Shown piece by piece: positions 1 to 7,909 of a stretch of 32,926 bases of DNA (positions are counted from its first letter, which is position 1; every line of letters begins with the position of its first letter). The position numbers and the translations under genes were made by a program. The notes under the pieces are model-generated. The model saw only the letters and a list, made by a program, of their open reading frames with translations, ran no database searches and was not told where the DNA came from. This DNA is from CBDUBH01 sp965365345 (GTDB lineage: Bacteria > Bacteroidota > Ignavibacteria > Ignavibacteriales > SURF-24), in the NCBI GenBank assembly GCA_965365345.1, contig CBDUBH010000040.1, forward strand, positions 1 to 32,926. Reading direction: 5' to 3'.

Positions 1-213
1 GCAGTTTAACATAAATCCAAGCGGCTCGGGAAAAATTTCATTATCAATAATTTCCTTAATATCCGAGGGCATTACTAATTTACTTAAACTTAATAATTTT
101 GAATTAGAGATTGGAATATGAAAAGGATCTTCATTTGAAATGCACTTTTTGAGATTGTTGAATGCATTTTTTTCATTATTTATGCATTCACTTATTATTG
201 ATTCTAGTTTCAT
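1..213 (-). CDS. Partial hypothetical protein, N-terminal 71 residues
   Basis: An open minus-strand frame starts at an ATG at 213-211 and runs without a stop off the left edge, giving 71 visible residues (begins MKLESIISEC, ends PEPLGFMLNC). I do not recognise the family. The visible part looks helical and charged at first, then becomes more hydrophobic, with no signal peptide or membrane segment. It lies downstream of the macrodomain gene on the same strand but 424 bases away, across a spacer that carries an inverted repeat, so it may be an independent unit. The start is supported only by being the first ATG of the open frame. I see no convincing ribosome binding site just upstream. Confidence 0.5.
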   Translation of the reverse strand, partial: MKLESIISECINNEKNAFNNLKKCISNEDPFHIPISNSKLLSLSKLVMPSDIKEIIDNEIFPEPLGFMLNC

Positions 214-637
214 AGTATTTAGTTTTTAAATTAGTAGCGTTTGTTGATATTTATTCTAATCTTCGTTCAGACTGATTGTATTGCCTATCGCCTTTTATTT
301 TATCTTGCCTAGTCGTTTCTTTTTGCGAAGCTTATCATTTCATGTCGAAGCAAAGAGCGCAAAGCAAAGCGCAACGCACGGGGCCATTGTCATGCTAGTC
401 TGTCATTGTTTCTATACCCGACTTAAGGCATACAAGGTCTGTTAAGAGATAACTTTTACAAACTGGCCGCAGTTAACACAGCCAAAGTCAATAAATTTCA
501 TTCAACAAACGCTTCAAAATGTTTCTAACTATAGTTCAATTGATGTGCCAATTTTCATATTTTATTTTTTATAAGAAAATGCATTAAATTAACGGTTTAA
601 GCTATCAATAATTGATAAGTAAATCAAATTTTAATTG
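214..637. other. Gene-free spacer with long-range inverted repeat and GC-rich core
   Basis: I find no convincing gene in these 424 bases. The stretch from about 350 to 400 is much richer in G and C than its surroundings and contains repeated GCGCAAAG/GCAAAGCGC-like words. It sits between the two arms of a perfect 12-bp inverted repeat (236-247 and 502-513). The part next to the macrodomain gene (540-637) is very AT-rich. A short TATCAA-TAA-TTGATA palindrome at 603-617 has too weak a stem and no T-run to be called a terminator. Confidence 0.5.
236..513. repeat. 12-bp perfect inverted repeat bounding a 278-bp block
   Basis: AGCGTTTGTTGA at 236-247 is the exact reverse complement of TCAACAAACGCT at 502-513. 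The 254 bases between the arms include the GC-rich core near 350-400. The arrangement resembles the edge of a small mobile or gene-cassette element. The arms do not fit the RYYYAAC/GTTRRRY core sites of a standard integron attC in one consistent orientation, and no integrase gene is seen in the window. The pairing itself is seen directly. Any mobile role is inference. Confidence 0.45.
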
Positions 638-1306
638 CTATTTTTGTACTGGCTCAGTGTAACTTAGTAGCTTTTGCATTGTTTTAATTCCGACCCCCGG
701 AATAGAAATCAGTTTTCCAATATTTTTAACTTTATCCTCTCTAAAAGCATTAATAATTTTCTCACTATAGGTCTTTTGTATTCCTAGTTTTTCATAAAAG
801 TCTAAAACCGTCCATGATTTCATAAGTGAATAAAGCTTTGAATAAAGCTCATCTTCGGCATTTGGATCATATTTATATATTTCAATTGGTATATCACATT
901 TTTCTAAATAACCTTTCATTATTTTCAAAGATTCTGCCTGAGGTATCCTGCCGTTTCTTGCCCCTAACAACGGGAATGCAATTGATGTTATTCCTTTTTG
1001 CTTATATGTTAACAAAAATTTTTCAAGTCCCTTTTCCAAATACTCTATCTTAGAATCATCTTTCCAATCCATTTTAGTTGGAAAATTTAATATCCAGCGC
1101 TGCTCGGTTTTGTAGATCCAAAGTTTTCCAATATGTATTTCGCCGGCTTTACACAGCTCGACATATTTTTCATACATATCCGGATATCGCAACTTGAACT
1201 CAAGTGCAACTCCTGCACCCATCACTCCTACTGTATTTACAGTATTTACAATTGTTTGAGACTTGGAAGTAAACAAGTTTCCTTTTATGATTTTGATATT
1301 GTTCAT
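638..1306 (-). CDS. DarG-type macrodomain protein with C-terminal helix-hairpin-helix (predicted antitoxin)
   Basis: Predicted ADP-ribosyl-thymidine glycohydrolase that would reverse the DNA modification made by the DarT domain encoded two genes upstream. Residues 1-155 form a macrodomain: NTVNT at 21-25, GVMGAG at 27-32, and NFPTK at 74-78, whose Lys78 matches the lysine reported as essential in DarG proteins. PLLGARNGR at 112-120 is the phosphate-binding loop region. The last about 60 residues differ from the macro fold and contain SIPGVGIKTM (201-210), a helix-hairpin-helix signature that suggests DNA binding. The start codon overlaps the stop of the HD gene (ATGA, 1306-1303), so translation is probably coupled. 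At 222 residues it is shorter than classical DarG, which carries a larger C-terminal DarT-neutralising domain. The macrodomain call is firm. The antitoxin role is inferred from the neighbour. Confidence 0.85.
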   Translation of the reverse strand: MNNIKIIKGNLFTSKSQTIVNTVNTVGVMGAGVALEFKLRYPDMYEKYVELCKAGEIHIGKLWIYKTEQRWILNFPTKMDWKDDSKIEYLEKGLEKFLLTYKQKGITSIAFPLLGARNGRIPQAESLKIMKGYLEKCDIPIEIYKYDPNAEDELYSKLYSLMKSWTVLDFYEKLGIQKTYSEKIINAFREDKVKNIGKLISIPGVGIKTMQKLLSYTEPVQK

Positions 1307-1986
1307 GCTTTGATCAAATTTTGTAACAGATTATATTTTTGTTCATAAATAGTTGTAAAGAATAACCGCAGATTTTTACTATCGAATACTTTTATTCCAT
1401 TTTTGTATTCAAAAATATGCTCTAAGTATCTGAATCCGCCTGCATCTTTTGTGTAACTTCCTGCATCAGCCTGATAATATATTGTTATTAACCTTAACAT
1501 ATCCTCCGCCTCAATGCGGAGCTCGCCCGCCTTATCGACAATTTCTTTTTTTGCAGTTTCCGCACTATACAAATTTTGGAAGTATTTTCCAATAGGATCA
1601 ATAGATAACATAGCGAAGGATAAACCTTTTTCTTTATCTGTTAGATCCAATTTATCCTGAATGCTCTTGAATATCTCGCATGAATACTGATGCTGTTTGG
1701 ATTTATTCCCTTCTTTAAATGCTTTCGGTTTTCCTATATCGTGTATAGCTAAAAATGTCCTAAAACTTTCCTTGCGTATTGGTAAATTCCATTCCATGAG
1801 GTTAAAATATTTATCAAATTCGCTCAGTACAAGTTTTGTATGCTCCATTAAAGTATAATGCCTGATTTGAGTTTCATATATAGCTATAAAGGAACTGTCT
1901 AGCTTTATTATATCTTCAATTACTTGGTATTTATTATAACCATTTATGCTTTTATCTTCTTCATGATGACAGTTACCATTAAACAT
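1303..1986 (-). CDS. HD-domain phosphohydrolase-like protein
   Basis: Predicted metal-dependent phosphohydrolase of the HD superfamily (nucleotidase, cyclic-nucleotide hydrolase or nuclease; the substrate cannot be told from sequence). The signature is His49 (MEHTK), the His82-Asp83 pair in LAIHDIGKP, and His99 in KQHQYS, with a later conserved-looking YYQADAG segment near 170-180 that could supply the last acidic ligand. No signal peptide or membrane segment is visible. The gene sits between the GHKL-DarT gene (8-base overlap, 1979-1986) and the macrodomain gene (4-base overlap), so all three are almost certainly co-translated. The start at 1986 has AAGGGAA (complement of 1996-2002) nine bases upstream. 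No other in-frame ATG occurs until residue 47, inside the domain. I do not know an HD partner as a standard part of DarTG. Confidence 0.75.
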   Translation of the reverse strand: MFNGNCHHEEDKSINGYNKYQVIEDIIKLDSSFIAIYETQIRHYTLMEHTKLVLSEFDKYFNLMEWNLPIRKESFRTFLAIHDIGKPKAFKEGNKSKQHQYSCEIFKSIQDKLDLTDKEKGLSFAMLSIDPIGKYFQNLYSAETAKKEIVDKAGELRIEAEDMLRLITIYYQADAGSYTKDAGGFRYLEHIFEYKNGIKVFDSKNLRLFFTTIYEQKYNLLQNLIKA

Positions 1987-2005
1987 GATGACAATTTCCC
2001 TTAAA
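1962..2005 (-). repeat. 22-bp imperfect tandem duplication across the stop/start junction
   Basis: Plus-strand copies 1962-1983 and 1984-2005 agree at 19 of 22 bases; both begin CATGATGACA and end TTAAA. Read on the minus strand, each copy carries a purine-rich stretch followed by GTCATCATG, so the unit is a ribosome-binding-site-plus-ATG module. The upstream copy provides the AAGGGAA site and ATG of the HD gene and also encodes the last residues (GNCHHV) of the giant protein. The downstream copy encodes the GNCHH at the start of the HD protein. Its own ATG opens only a very short frame. Confidence 0.8.
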
Positions 2006-5000
2006 TAAGTATATTAACCACTTATGAGAATTATCTGAGCCTATATAATTTATCTTTACTTCGGCGTTAGCAGGATATTCAATTTCTACAGAATTTTTTG
2101 CCGTGATGCTGTAAGATAAAGATTCTTCTCCATGTTTAACTGTGGTCTCTACATTTATATTTGAGTGATGTGCAAGTTTATCTATTTGAGCCGTTATTTT
2201 ATTTTCAAATTTATCAATTATTATTCGCGGATTCATATTATGATAATAATCCTCTTTAACAACTATTTTACTTATATCAAAACTATTATCAATCATATTG
2301 ATTAAAGTGTCGAGGCTTTTCTCATCCGGGCAAACAATCTGAAAATCTTCGATATTCGAAAAATCCAATTCATTCTCAACAATAAATTCCTGTTGTGATG
2401 CATTCAGATAAGTTTGAGTATCACATGTTCCAAACCTAGAATAAACATTCCTATAGTTGAACTGTCTCAAAAAATCATATCGATTTCCAAAGGTGGTTTT
2501 GGGATAATGACGTAGATTTCCATTACTGACATAACATTTATCTTCATATTTTTCTAATACTTCTTTTATATTAAATCTAAAAAAGATAGGGACCGGACAT
2601 TGAGGAAGATCTCCATTTTTTGTTCTTCTCCCTAACCCTTCATTATAATATTGAGTGGGTGTCAGTGGACGAAAATAAAAACGAGCATATTTTTTTATAT
2701 TCTCAACTGTTGTATTTATAAAGGAACTACCGGCAGAGTCTTTAAAGTCCGCACTTAACCTTGATTTAATTTTTTTTGAGTTAATTATGTATACAGCATT
2801 TTCTAGGTGAGTAAAATGATATATATAACCGCTCCAGTTAGATTTTGTTGTAGATAATAATTCCAAAAGCTTTTCTTTGAAAGATTTATTTTCATCGACT
2901 GGAAAATCCTGTCTGTTTTGATTTTCAGTTAGAGTTATTATTTCTTCATTAAACGGTTCAAACTCCTGCTCATATTTTTTTTCAATTTCCGCAGGCTCAT
3001 TTTCTTTCTTTTCATTTAATAGATCAAGGTGTTGCTGAGTAAAACCGTTTTTGCCAACTATTCCTTTTAATAAATCTTCTAAAGACTGACCTCCATTTTT
3101 TATGAAATATATTTCTTTATTTTCAGTAATATCTATTTTATTCTTTCTCTCTGTATAAATAATTACTTCATTAAATATGTATAGATATTCCAAAGAATCA
3201 GTATTAAAACTTTTGGCTTCATATACAGTAAATTCACTATGAGTTTCATCATTCCAAATACGGTAATAATCTTTGTTGTATTCTGAAAAACAATCAGAAG
3301 TTTCTAATTCGATCGACAAATCAATTTCTTTAGAGTTTAACTGTTCTTTAAAACAGGCTGGTATTACCCTTAAATCGAACATACGCTCTTTTTTTTCTTT
3401 TATGACTGAAAAGATTTTTTTAATATTATTTATTACATCATTATTTGCCTTATCTGGAATGTGCCAAATTTTTTTACTTATAGAATCTTTCTCTTCATCA
3501 AATGAATATTCAATCTGTCCTGCTGCGTTTACATCTGAAACAAACAAACATGGTAGTGCCATATAGTCTAAAATTTTATAGATACCTTTTATAATGTCTA
3601 ATTGTTTAGACCCATAAAAATATTTTATCTTATTCTCCACTACCCACTTAACAGTGTTGATCAAATACTTTTTATCAAAACTTCCTAACCTATTTATGAT
3701 ATTATCAACTTCAGAAGAAATATCTCCTTGCAATATTTTCCTAAGATGAACTAATTCCGCTGTCTCATCTTGTACTCCGATGAATTTTAAAAACCTTAAT
3801 CTTCGATCAAAATCTTTTTCATTTAACCAGGTTAGTACCCATTCAGGTAAAAATTCCTCATTTATTGCAAATTTATTTGGGATAATTTTTCGAGATGGTT
3901 TAAATCCAAAAAAATATTCAATATTTTCATTGTTATATTTTACTATATTATTTCCATCGGGCATAAAGCAGGTTTCATCTGGTTTAAACCTAAATGGTAC
4001 ATCTTTTAGCTTATTGAATTGGTAATATAATTCAACAAAGAATGCCTTTTGAGCATCCAAATCGTCTTTTAAGTTTAGCTTTACTGGAAAACACGAATAT
4101 GTATCATTATTAAAATAAGCAGACAATTTAATTTTGATAGATTTACTTTCAAGGCAGGGGCTGTTTTCGCTCAGTTTCAAAAGTTCCGTTAACTCTTCCC
4201 TATAAGAACTGTTAAAAGTATGGTTCGGATGGATAAATAAAAAATCTCTCGTATAATAAGACATACTGTTTTTAAAGTTTTGAATTTCTCCATTTATGTC
4301 CTCATACGAGTACTTTGAAATATCAAAAGAAGAATCTTGATTTGAATAATTGTAAAGTAATAAAAATGCTAGCTGCTGAGAATTTTCTAATGTATTATTT
4401 AAACTTTTCAATACTTCCTTTTTACTTTTCTCTCTGCCTACACCGAAAAGATCTTTACGTAATCGTTCTTTGTTCATATTAACAAAATTCTCAACTATTT
4501 TTTCAAGTAGTAAAATTCCTTCACTGCTATCAGTAAGTATTTGATTTAATTTAAGATCATATTTTTCTTCTTGCTCAGTTCCCCTGTTTATTATAAAAGT
4601 CAGTTTATTATTATGATTTATTTCGTCTAATTGAATTAACGGACCTTCATTTTTCTTTACATAGATTTTCTTTCTAAATTCATCAAGTTTCTCTTTAGAT
4701 TCTTCTAGATTACTAAATACTATATAAGCTAAGTTCAATATCTTATGCTGAAAAGAGGCATTATCATATTCTTGTGACTCATCGATAACAAGAGAATTAA
4801 TCTTTTTTAGGTATTTAATTTTAATATCATCTATCCCTGAATTTATCACTATATCAATTAGTTTTTCTAAATAATTGATTGAGGATTCTAGTACTATTTC
4901 ATAAATTTTTTTATCTTCAACTAGTCCATATCTATTGTGAATATTACTATTAAGCTCTTCCGGAAGCTGGATCAGAGAATTCTTTAACTCTCTTGAGATG

Positions 5001-7771
5001 TATTCTTTTAATGCTTGGTTAGAACTGTTTTCCTCTAAGAAATACTGTTGTACATTTTCTGGTTTTCGAGATATACATCTCTTATCATTATTTTTATATA
5101 ACAATATCCTATTAAATATTTCGACCTCGGTTTTGACGATAAATCCAACTAACAATTCCGCTTCATTTAATTCTAAAGTATGTTCTTCATTTACATAGTC
5201 TAAAATATCCTGGCTTTTACAGTTAATCGGTTCTTGGCTGATAATATCAATAATTTCGCGATGAGGTAATTCTAGCTCTGTTATTCTTCTTAATATGCCA
5301 ATAAGTTGGCTATATTCAGATGTATCATTTATTTGTTTTAATGATTCATTATAAAATAGCTTTTCCTTCTCAACAAAATTTCCAGAATCAGTTAATACAA
5401 TCTTTCCATGTAAAAATTCTTTTCTTTCATCAATCCCATAGTAATAGTTTACCCGATCATAAAACAACTTGGGATTCTGTTTAATTGAGGGTTCTGCTAT
5501 AATCTGATCCCAATTATGTACAATTATATCAGAATATATACTGTTATCTGTAACAAAAAATTCATCTAAGTTATCAAAGTACTCTTCTTCACTAATCCTA
5601 AAACCATTTAACCAAACTTCATAGGTTTCTTTATTGGATAAAAGATTTTTTAATGGTCTTATTTCACCCTTTCTGTTTTTGAATAATTCCCATGCTGAAA
5701 GTAATTCCGTATTAATCCTAGTTGAAAAGAACTTAAATAAGTCTCTTTTATCGGATGAGCTAAGAAATTTAGTAGCGGTTCTTTTTGATACCTTTTCAAA
5801 TAGTTTTTCAATAAGAAAGTTATAAATTTTATATTCATCAAAGTAACCTTTGATTTTATCATATTTAGATACATTTAAAATTGCCACGCTAAAGTCTAAT
5901 TTTACAAAAATGTCCCAAAGTTGTATAGCATATCTATCAAGAAGCAATCTATTTTCTTGTGCTTTTATATCATTTGGGGATAATAACTTGTCATCATTAA
6001 AATAAATAAATTTTAATTTATCTATGTTTCCCTTGAATTCTGTTGATTGGGTAGGACTGATATCTTTAAATTCTGAATTCAGTTCTTGTAAAAAGATGTC
6101 ATACTTTTCAGGAAAATGCTTTTCTATAAAATATTCTATTTTTATAAGATCTTTCGAATCTTGTATAAGGTCACATATATTAGCCTCTTTTATTCCCAAT
6201 TTGCTCTTGTTTCTTGCCTCTTTTATTAAGTTTTCATCGTCAGTCCAATAAAACCACTCATAATGATCAACTCCAAATTCTAACGGCTTAATGTCTAAAT
6301 TAGTTTTTTTTATACGTATCTGGGATTTATCTTTAAAATGTTTTTCTGTTGATGGAATATTTTTCTGAATATAATTGAATAATGGTATATATAAATTATT
6401 CAGTGTCCATTTCTTATTATCTAATTCAACTTTTTCAGATTGAAGAATTGCAGAATAGATCTTAAGATAGCTATCAAAGTTCTGAGTTTGATAAAGATCT
6501 AATAATAAGGTAAGCTTTTTACAAAAGTGTTTAAGTATATTAATATTCCTTGAATTATTAGAATCTAGTACGGTTCTTGAACTTTGATTATGAAAGATGT
6601 TGCAATGCAAAATAAAATTTAGCTGAAGGTGTTCTTCACTTAGTGGAAAGTACAAAAACAAATTTGGTTTGGATTTAAGTTCTGTAAAATCTGAAACTGA
6701 AGGATAAAGAAAGACTATATCTATTTTCTCTGGACGATCTTCTTCAGGCATATCATTTACCAGATCTAAATATTCCTGTTCATCTGACTTTATTTGAAAT
6801 ATTTCGTGTTCAAGCGGGGCCGGCTCAATACTTTCATTTATTTCTTTTAAATATACTTTTTGCAATGATTCTCTGTCAGCATTTATAGCATTCAGAATAT
6901 TTAAAGAATAAGAAATAGTTGATATAATATCTGAAGACAAAATATTTTTTGACTTATTCTTGCCTAGATTCAGGTATATAACTGTACCATGCTGTAAATC
7001 TTCTCTTTTAAATTTTTGAGATTCTAATAGGTACTTTTTAACATAAAATGATAATTCTAATAGTTCTTTTTCGCTTGGAATATCTTTGCGTTCGGTATAA
7101 TTTAGATCGTAAAATGACTGGTTAAAGCCGGCTGGGAAATTTGTTAATAATATTTTAAACAACCATGGGGTAGTTTCTTCTTCCAAATAAATTTTAGAAG
7201 ATGCACCTTTTTTGAAATCGTCAATTTTAGACTCTATCTCCCTGATAGATCTAACTTTTGATAACTCTTCAATGTCTTCATAATTATTCCATGAAAATAA
7301 TATTGGACCAGCGTAATCATTCAATTCCCTTTGACCATCTGTTTCTCCAAGTAATCTATGTACTATTTTGAAGCCAACACCAAATCTTCCTATATTACTT
7401 TTTGACTGCTTGGTAGATTGTCCAATGTTTAATACTGATTCAATTCCAGCAAATGAAAACTTTTCACCATTATTAAAAACAAACAAATGCCCTTCATTAA
7501 ATAAAAATGCAAATATTTTTGATTCAGAATCATAACCATTTTGCAAAAATTCATATATGGCTTGAGTATCTTGAGCTAGATCTAAAAAAGGTTTTATGAA
7601 TTTATTAATATCACTTTTACTTCCATGGAAAATATTAAAGAATCCATATGTGTTCTTTTCATCATGGTTATGTGAATAACCTAAAAAGTGTTCATTTCTA
7701 TTTTTTGCTTCCATTTCAGCAACTCTCTCTTTATAAAAAGTTCGAAAGTCGCTCATCGATTTAACTATCAT
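1979..7771 (-). CDS. Giant sacsin/Hsp90-like GHKL ATPase fused to C-terminal DarT ADP-ribosyltransferase
   Basis: A 1930-residue protein. The N-terminus holds a Bergerat (GHKL) ATPase of the sacsin/Hsp90-like type: N-box Glu74-Phe-Leu-Gln-Asn78, a G1-like FNNG (99-102) with Asn101 where Asp is usual, and G2 GRFGVGF (128-134) followed by Lys135. About 1,400 largely charged, helix-like residues follow with no motif I recognise, then an acidic linker (about 1585-1640). Residues about 1645-1830 match DarT (DUF4433): IYHFTH (1650-1655), RFYFRPLTP (1697-1705), CPVPIFF, and QQEFIVE with candidate catalytic Glu1795. DarT transfers ADP-ribose from NAD+ to thymidine in single-stranded DNA. A 90-residue tail of predicted strands follows. 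The start has GGGG (complement of 7777-7780) five bases upstream; Met6 is an alternative. The macrodomain gene two genes downstream fits as antidote. Confidence 0.88.
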   Translation of the reverse strand: MIVKSMSDFRTFYKERVAEMEAKNRNEHFLGYSHNHDEKNTYGFFNIFHGSKSDINKFIKPFLDLAQDTQAIYEFLQNGYDSESKIFAFLFNEGHLFVFNNGEKFSFAGIESVLNIGQSTKQSKSNIGRFGVGFKIVHRLLGETDGQRELNDYAGPILFSWNNYEDIEELSKVRSIREIESKIDDFKKGASSKIYLEEETTPWLFKILLTNFPAGFNQSFYDLNYTERKDIPSEKELLELSFYVKKYLLESQKFKREDLQHGTVIYLNLGKNKSKNILSSDIISTISYSLNILNAINADRESLQKVYLKEINESIEPAPLEHEIFQIKSDEQEYLDLVNDMPEEDRPEKIDIVFLYPSVSDFTELKSKPNLFLYFPLSEEHLQLNFILHCNIFHNQSSRTVLDSNNSRNINILKHFCKKLTLLLDLYQTQNFDSYLKIYSAILQSEKVELDNKKWTLNNLYIPLFNYIQKNIPSTEKHFKDKSQIRIKKTNLDIKPLEFGVDHYEWFYWTDDENLIKEARNKSKLGIKEANICDLIQDSKDLIKIEYFIEKHFPEKYDIFLQELNSEFKDISPTQSTEFKGNIDKLKFIYFNDDKLLSPNDIKAQENRLLLDRYAIQLWDIFVKLDFSVAILNVSKYDKIKGYFDEYKIYNFLIEKLFEKVSKRTATKFLSSSDKRDLFKFFSTRINTELLSAWELFKNRKGEIRPLKNLLSNKETYEVWLNGFRISEEEYFDNLDEFFVTDNSIYSDIIVHNWDQIIAEPSIKQNPKLFYDRVNYYYGIDERKEFLHGKIVLTDSGNFVEKEKLFYNESLKQINDTSEYSQLIGILRRITELELPHREIIDIISQEPINCKSQDILDYVNEEHTLELNEAELLVGFIVKTEVEIFNRILLYKNNDKRCISRKPENVQQYFLEENSSNQALKEYISRELKNSLIQLPEELNSNIHNRYGLVEDKKIYEIVLESSINYLEKLIDIVINSGIDDIKIKYLKKINSLVIDESQEYDNASFQHKILNLAYIVFSNLEESKEKLDEFRKKIYVKKNEGPLIQLDEINHNNKLTFIINRGTEQEEKYDLKLNQILTDSSEGILLLEKIVENFVNMNKERLRKDLFGVGREKSKKEVLKSLNNTLENSQQLAFLLLYNYSNQDSSFDISKYSYEDINGEIQNFKNSMSYYTRDFLFIHPNHTFNSSYREELTELLKLSENSPCLESKSIKIKLSAYFNNDTYSCFPVKLNLKDDLDAQKAFFVELYYQFNKLKDVPFRFKPDETCFMPDGNNIVKYNNENIEYFFGFKPSRKIIPNKFAINEEFLPEWVLTWLNEKDFDRRLRFLKFIGVQDETAELVHLRKILQGDISSEVDNIINRLGSFDKKYLINTVKWVVENKIKYFYGSKQLDIIKGIYKILDYMALPCLFVSDVNAAGQIEYSFDEEKDSISKKIWHIPDKANNDVINNIKKIFSVIKEKKERMFDLRVIPACFKEQLNSKEIDLSIELETSDCFSEYNKDYYRIWNDETHSEFTVYEAKSFNTDSLEYLYIFNEVIIYTERKNKIDITENKEIYFIKNGGQSLEDLLKGIVGKNGFTQQHLDLLNEKKENEPAEIEKKYEQEFEPFNEEIITLTENQNRQDFPVDENKSFKEKLLELLSTTKSNWSGYIYHFTHLENAVYIINSKKIKSRLSADFKDSAGSSFINTTVENIKKYARFYFRPLTPTQYYNEGLGRRTKNGDLPQCPVPIFFRFNIKEVLEKYEDKCYVSNGNLRHYPKTTFGNRYDFLRQFNYRNVYSRFGTCDTQTYLNASQQEFIVENELDFSNIEDFQIVCPDEKSLDTLINMIDNSFDISKIVVKEDYYHNMNPRIIIDKFENKITAQIDKLAHHSNINVETTVKHGEESLSYSITAKNSVEIEYPANAEVKINYIGSDNSHKWLIYLFKGNCHHV
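2282..2839 (-). other. DarT ADP-ribosyltransferase domain within the giant protein
   Basis: Approximate extent of residues 1645-1830. In order: the NAD-binding YHFTH near the domain start, FYFRPLTPTQYYNEG, GDLPQCPVPIFFRF, a Tyr/Phe-rich RYDFLRQFNYRNVY region, then SQQEFIV with the Glu expected to be catalytic. Order and spacing (about 143 residues from the first His to the Glu) follow the longer DarT subtype with the FYFRPxTPTQYxNEG motif. All recognisable motifs are present, so the domain looks active and not decayed. Confidence 0.82.
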
Positions 7772-7909
7772 AAAATCCCCATTGTAGATATATTATTTTC
7801 AAGTGGTAACTGTTAAGTTTTTAGAAATAATCGAAAAATATTTTTTTTATTATACTTTAAATATTCTAAATGGAGTTAACTTCGGAAAATAAAATATTCT
7901 ATTTTGCAT

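Noticed and set aside
236..513. Integron attC site
   Set aside because: The 12-bp arms pair perfectly, but RYYYAAC and GTTRRRY core sites do not appear at the two ends in one orientation, the block is longer than usual, and no integron integrase is in the window.
603..617. Terminator of the macrodomain operon
   Set aside because: The palindrome is only six base pairs, all but one A/T, and is not followed by a T-run on the minus strand.
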